NCBI RefSeq assembly: GCF_947494555.1
Contig: NZ_CANLVF010000008.1
Coordinates: forward strand, 110,537-174,536
Reading direction: 5' to 3'
Source of the DNA: an uncultured Roseibium sp.
GTDB taxonomy: Bacteria; Pseudomonadota; Alphaproteobacteria; Rhizobiales; Stappiaceae
DNA length: 64,000 bases
Numbering within the stretch: the stretch's first letter is position 1; each line of letters opens with the position of its first letter. This document shows positions 61,785-64,000 of the stretch, piece by piece. The notes beneath the pieces are model-generated. The model was not told the DNA's origin. It did not search any database and saw only the letters and a list, made by a program, of their open reading frames with translations. The position numbers were made by a program, and so were the translations under genes.

Positions 61785-62783
61785 TCAGATTTCATCCACG
61801 CCGACGGAACGGCGCTCGGCCACCGACTTCAGCGCCGCTTCAGCCAGGATCAGGGCCTTCAGCCCGTCTTCTCCAGTCGGATGCGGGGTCGTCCCGGTTT
61901 CAATCGCATGAACGAATGCGGCAATTTCCGCCGCATAGGCCTCGGTGTAACGCGTCATGAAGAAATCATGCAGTGGCGGCCGCACGAACCCATCTTCGGT
62001 CGCGACCTCAATAGCAACCGGACGCTGGTTCTCGGCAGCAACCGCGCCTTTGGAACCGTGAACCTCGATCCGCTGATCGTACCCGTAAGTGGCGCGGCGC
62101 GAATTGGAGATACTGCACTGCCTGCCGGATGCGGTCGTCAGCACGACGGTTGCACTGTCGTAGTCGCCGAGTTTGCCAATCTCCGGATCTACGAGCACCG
62201 ATGCCGTTGCATAGACAGTCGTGACCTCTTCGCCGAGGAGAAACCTTGCCATGTCGAAATCATGGACGGTCATGTCCCGAAAGATCCCGCCCGACGACTG
62301 AATATACGAAGGCGGCGGGGCCTCGGGATCGCGGGACGTGATCTGTACCATTTCGACAGACCCGACCTGTCCTTCGTCAATGGCGCCGCGCACGGCCTGA
62401 AAATGCGGGTCGAAACGCCGGTTGAACCCCAGCATCAGGACCGCCCCGCAGTCCTGAACCGTCTTGAGGCACGACTTAGTCCGCTCAAGAGACAGGTCGA
62501 TCGGCTTCTCACAGAACACGGCTTTGCCGGCTCGCGCAAACTGCTCGATAAGATCCGCGTGCGTGGTTGTCGGTGTGCAGATGATGACCGCGTTGACATC
62601 GTCGGATGCCGCGATGGCGTCGATCGTGCTGACCCTTGCTTCGCAGGTCTGCGCGAGCGCTTTGGCGGCGTCTTCGAAAGCGTCTGCGATCGCAACCAAT
62701 TTGGCACCGTCCGTCACTCCGACGGCTTTGGCATGAACCTTTCCGATACGTCCGGCCCCCAGGAGGGCGACATTCACGGCCAT
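61785..62783 (-). CDS. Gfo/Idh/MocA-family dehydrogenase, inositol 2-dehydrogenase-like
   Basis: The start is set at the ATG at 62783 (MAVNVALLGAGRIGKV) behind AAAGGAAAG, 18 codons inside the track ORF. The 332-residue enzyme has GAGRIGKVHAKAV, CEKPIDLSLERTKSC and RDMTVHDFDMARFLLGEEV with the conserved H-D pair, the pattern of IolG-type myo-inositol 2-dehydrogenases. It probably oxidises an inositol or related polyol to the 2-keto form with NAD. It is divergent from the RpiR regulator, which likely controls it. Confidence 0.87.
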   Translation of the reverse strand: MAVNVALLGAGRIGKVHAKAVGVTDGAKLVAIADAFEDAAKALAQTCEARVSTIDAIAASDDVNAVIICTPTTTHADLIEQFARAGKAVFCEKPIDLSLERTKSCLKTVQDCGAVLMLGFNRRFDPHFQAVRGAIDEGQVGSVEMVQITSRDPEAPPPSYIQSSGGIFRDMTVHDFDMARFLLGEEVTTVYATASVLVDPEIGKLGDYDSATVVLTTASGRQCSISNSRRATYGYDQRIEVHGSKGAVAAENQRPVAIEVATEDGFVRPPLHDFFMTRYTEAYAAEIAAFVHAIETGTTPHPTGEDGLKALILAEAALKSVAERRSVGVDEI

Positions 62784-62837
62784 GATCTTTCCTTTCGAAG
62801 CGACTGCGTTACACGGTGCGTGCTCGCAACTTGCCAA

Positions 62838-62874
62838 TTTAGAATAAAAATTCCAAAATCACTTTCCACGGAAT
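62838..62874. promoter_or_regulatory. Candidate RpiR operator in the divergent promoter
   Basis: TTTAGAATAAAAATTCCAAAA resembles the palindrome TGGAATTTTAATTCCA found upstream of the binding-protein gene at 63897, and a TTCC-AC-GGAA site follows at 62865. Both suit an RpiR-family regulator. Confidence 0.45.
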
Positions 62875-62900
62875 GTGTCAAGCAGGAAAAGAACAATACA

Positions 62901-63758
62901 ATGAATGATGCAAGTCAGGAAACGGTTGAAGCGCATGTGAGCAGCGACAATGCACCTGACACGATTGATGCCTTCTTTGCCCGCCTCGGCAACACAGCGG
63001 AAGATCTTCCAAAGCGCTTGAAGCAATTTGCGGATTTTATTGCAGCCAATCCCGACCGGGTCGCCGTTTCAACAGTTGCCGAGCTCGCCCAGGGTGCGGA
63101 TGTTCAGCCGTCGGCGGTGATGCGGTTCTGTCAGGAAATGGGGTTCACCGGTTTTTCCCAGATGCAGCGGTTGTTTCGCTCAAGTTTTTCGCAAAAATGG
63201 CCGGACTATTCGACACGTCTTGAAAAACTGCGCGAACACGGCACTGAATCGCCCTCGGCTCTGCTTGCGGAATTTGTCGAGGTCGGGCGCGCTTCCCTTG
63301 AAAACCTCATGGCGACGGTGGAACCGCGGGCACTTCAACAGGCCGTGGATGTGCTGGCACGCGCGGAAACGCTTCATCTCGTGGGGTTTCGGCGCGCGTT
63401 TCCGGTGACGTCCTATCTTGCCTATGCATTTGAGAAGATGGATGTGCCGGCAGTGCTGCATTCCGGGATCGCCAACATCAACATGGACCATCTCATCAAA
63501 CCAAATGACGCGGTTATTGCGGTAACCTTCGCTCCCTACACACAAATGACTCTCGACATCGCCGAAAAAGCCAGGGAAACCGGCGCCGATATCGTGGCGA
63601 TCACGGACGTGGTCACCAGTCCCCTTGCCCGTTTCAAGGCCATCCAGCTTCTGGTTTCCGAGTTGGATGTCGGCGCTTTCCGCGCCTTGTCTGCAAGTCT
63701 TTCTCTTGCAATAGCCTTGGCCGTTTCAGTCGGTGCGCAGCGGAACAAGACAAATTGA
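62901..63758 (+). CDS. RpiR/MurR-family regulator with SIS domain
   Basis: The track ORF begins 340 codons too early, antisense to the dehydrogenase gene; the real start is the ATG at 62901 (MNDASQETVEAH). The 285-residue protein has an N-terminal HTH_6 domain (VAVSTVAELAQGADVQPSAV, MGFTGFSQMQRLF) and a C-terminal SIS sugar-phosphate-sensing domain (LHLVGFRRAFPVTSYLAYAF, DAVIAVTFAPYTQ). It lies between a dehydrogenase and a sugar-binding protein gene, so it likely regulates both in response to a sugar or inositol derivative. Confidence 0.92.
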   Translation: MNDASQETVEAHVSSDNAPDTIDAFFARLGNTAEDLPKRLKQFADFIAANPDRVAVSTVAELAQGADVQPSAVMRFCQEMGFTGFSQMQRLFRSSFSQKWPDYSTRLEKLREHGTESPSALLAEFVEVGRASLENLMATVEPRALQQAVDVLARAETLHLVGFRRAFPVTSYLAYAFEKMDVPAVLHSGIANINMDHLIKPNDAVIAVTFAPYTQMTLDIAEKARETGADIVAITDVVTSPLARFKAIQLLVSELDVGAFRALSASLSLAIALAVSVGAQRNKTN

Positions 63759-63791
63759 TTTTGGAAAAAATCTGTTGCAATAAATCCAAAA

Positions 63792-63807
63792 TGGAATTTT
63801 AATTCCA
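63792..63807. promoter_or_regulatory. RpiR operator candidate before the binding-protein gene
   Basis: TGGAATTTTAATTCCA is a palindrome with 7-base arms, about 90 bases before the ATG at 63897. It shares AATTCCAAAA with the site at 62838. Confidence 0.55.
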
Positions 63808-63896
63808 AAAGTGGCTTGCGAAGGACTGCGCCACCATTGAATTCCGATAGCCGCCCGCAGGACCAACTGCCGCGGTGCTTGTTCTGGGAGGAACGA

Positions 63897-64000
63897 ATGA
63901 AGAGGACGTTATTTGCGATGGCTGCAGCTGCCATTGCGTTTACGGGTTTGTCTGGGCCAGTTTTGGCTGAAGGGGAACGTTTTGTTCTTGTGAGCCATGC
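63897..64000 (+). CDS. Sugar ABC transporter binding protein, 5' part only
   Basis: This gene is open at the right window edge and absent from the ORF track. Thirty-four codons are visible from the ATG at 63897 behind GGGAGGA. They encode a signal peptide (RTLFAMAAAAIAFTGLSGPVLA) and the first residues of a mature domain (EGERFVLVSHA). The VLVSHA start is familiar from RbsB-like binding proteins of inositol or sugar importers. Position after the RpiR gene and the operator palindrome fits a polyol importer. Confidence 0.75.
   Translation, partial: MKRTLFAMAAAAIAFTGLSGPVLAEGERFVLVSH

Noticed and set aside
61881-62900. 340-codon N-terminal extension of the RpiR protein
   Set aside because: It is antisense to the inositol-dehydrogenase-like gene; the regulator starts at the ATG at 62901.
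1-64000. tRNA, rRNA, CRISPR array, integrase or phage genes
   Set aside because: None recognised by eye on either strand; repeats found are dispersed inverted elements, not regularly spaced direct repeats.

Overview
The window looks like chromosomal DNA of a marine or soil alphaproteobacterium. The signs are a single-step 5-aminolevulinate synthase (HemA), many binding-protein ABC importers for sugars and organic acids, an Entner-Doudoroff-type galactose route, and short intergenic inverted-repeat elements of the kind common in this class. A Roseibium/Labrenzia (Stappiaceae) or related host is my best guess, but this is inference from gene content only. No tRNA, rRNA, CRISPR array, transposase or phage gene was recognised. 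Nearly all of the window is tightly packed operons.

Layout. 1-2 kb: a truncated sugar-type periplasmic binding protein facing a second periplasmic protein. 2.2-8.9 kb: a three-gene transglutaminase / ATP-grasp-alpha-E / transglutaminase unit (predicted peptide-modifying system). 9.1-16.7 kb: a LacI-controlled glycoside ABC importer with a GH63/MGH1-like hydrolase and two structurally unusual permeases. 17.1-20.5 kb: RbsD, a VOC protein, a CofD-like protein and a glycerate kinase. 20.7-22 kb: a DUF427 protein and an ArsR/SRPBCC pair with tandem palindromic operators. 22-25.8 kb: an acyl-CoA catabolic operon (TetR, PaaG-like crotonase, CoA ligase, two MaoC proteins). 26.1-30.3 kb: hemA with an FNR-type box and terminator, a small protein, a DUF1194 protein and an antiporter.

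30.4-36.7 kb is the most novel part: a seven-gene redox operon. Three different proteins carry Rieske [2Fe-2S] domains, fused respectively to a glutamate-synthase FMN domain, a thiamine-diphosphate enzyme and a heme-type membrane domain. Three small membrane proteins accompany them, one of them absent from the ORF track. 36.7-42.4 kb holds a five-component HAAT-family (branched-chain-type) ABC importer plus an alpha/beta hydrolase. Its promoter carries nearly the same 24-bp palindrome as the tetR promoter at 25.8 kb, so the importer and the CoA-ligase operon are probably one regulon for uptake and activation of an organic acid.

42.8-55.4 kb is a complete galactoside utilisation locus: IclR regulator, ABC importer, GH36 alpha-galactosidase, GH42 beta-galactosidase, SDR galactose dehydrogenase (with an odd active site), lactonase, KDGal kinase and KDPGal aldolase. 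Galactonate dehydratase is missing. 55.4-60.6 kb: intergenic repeats and a pseudogene scrap, a FrnE-like DsbA protein, a KefF/KefB-type pair, a glutathione transferase and an HxlR regulator. 60.6-64 kb: two Gfo/Idh dehydrogenases, an RpiR-family regulator and the start of a sugar-binding protein, probably a polyol/inositol locus that continues beyond the window.

Three ABC binding-protein genes are followed by strong hairpins before the next gene, which would favour higher expression of the binding protein than of the membrane components. Several starts were moved from the longest ORF on the basis of ribosome-binding sites. Family names rest on motif recognition by eye, not on searches.
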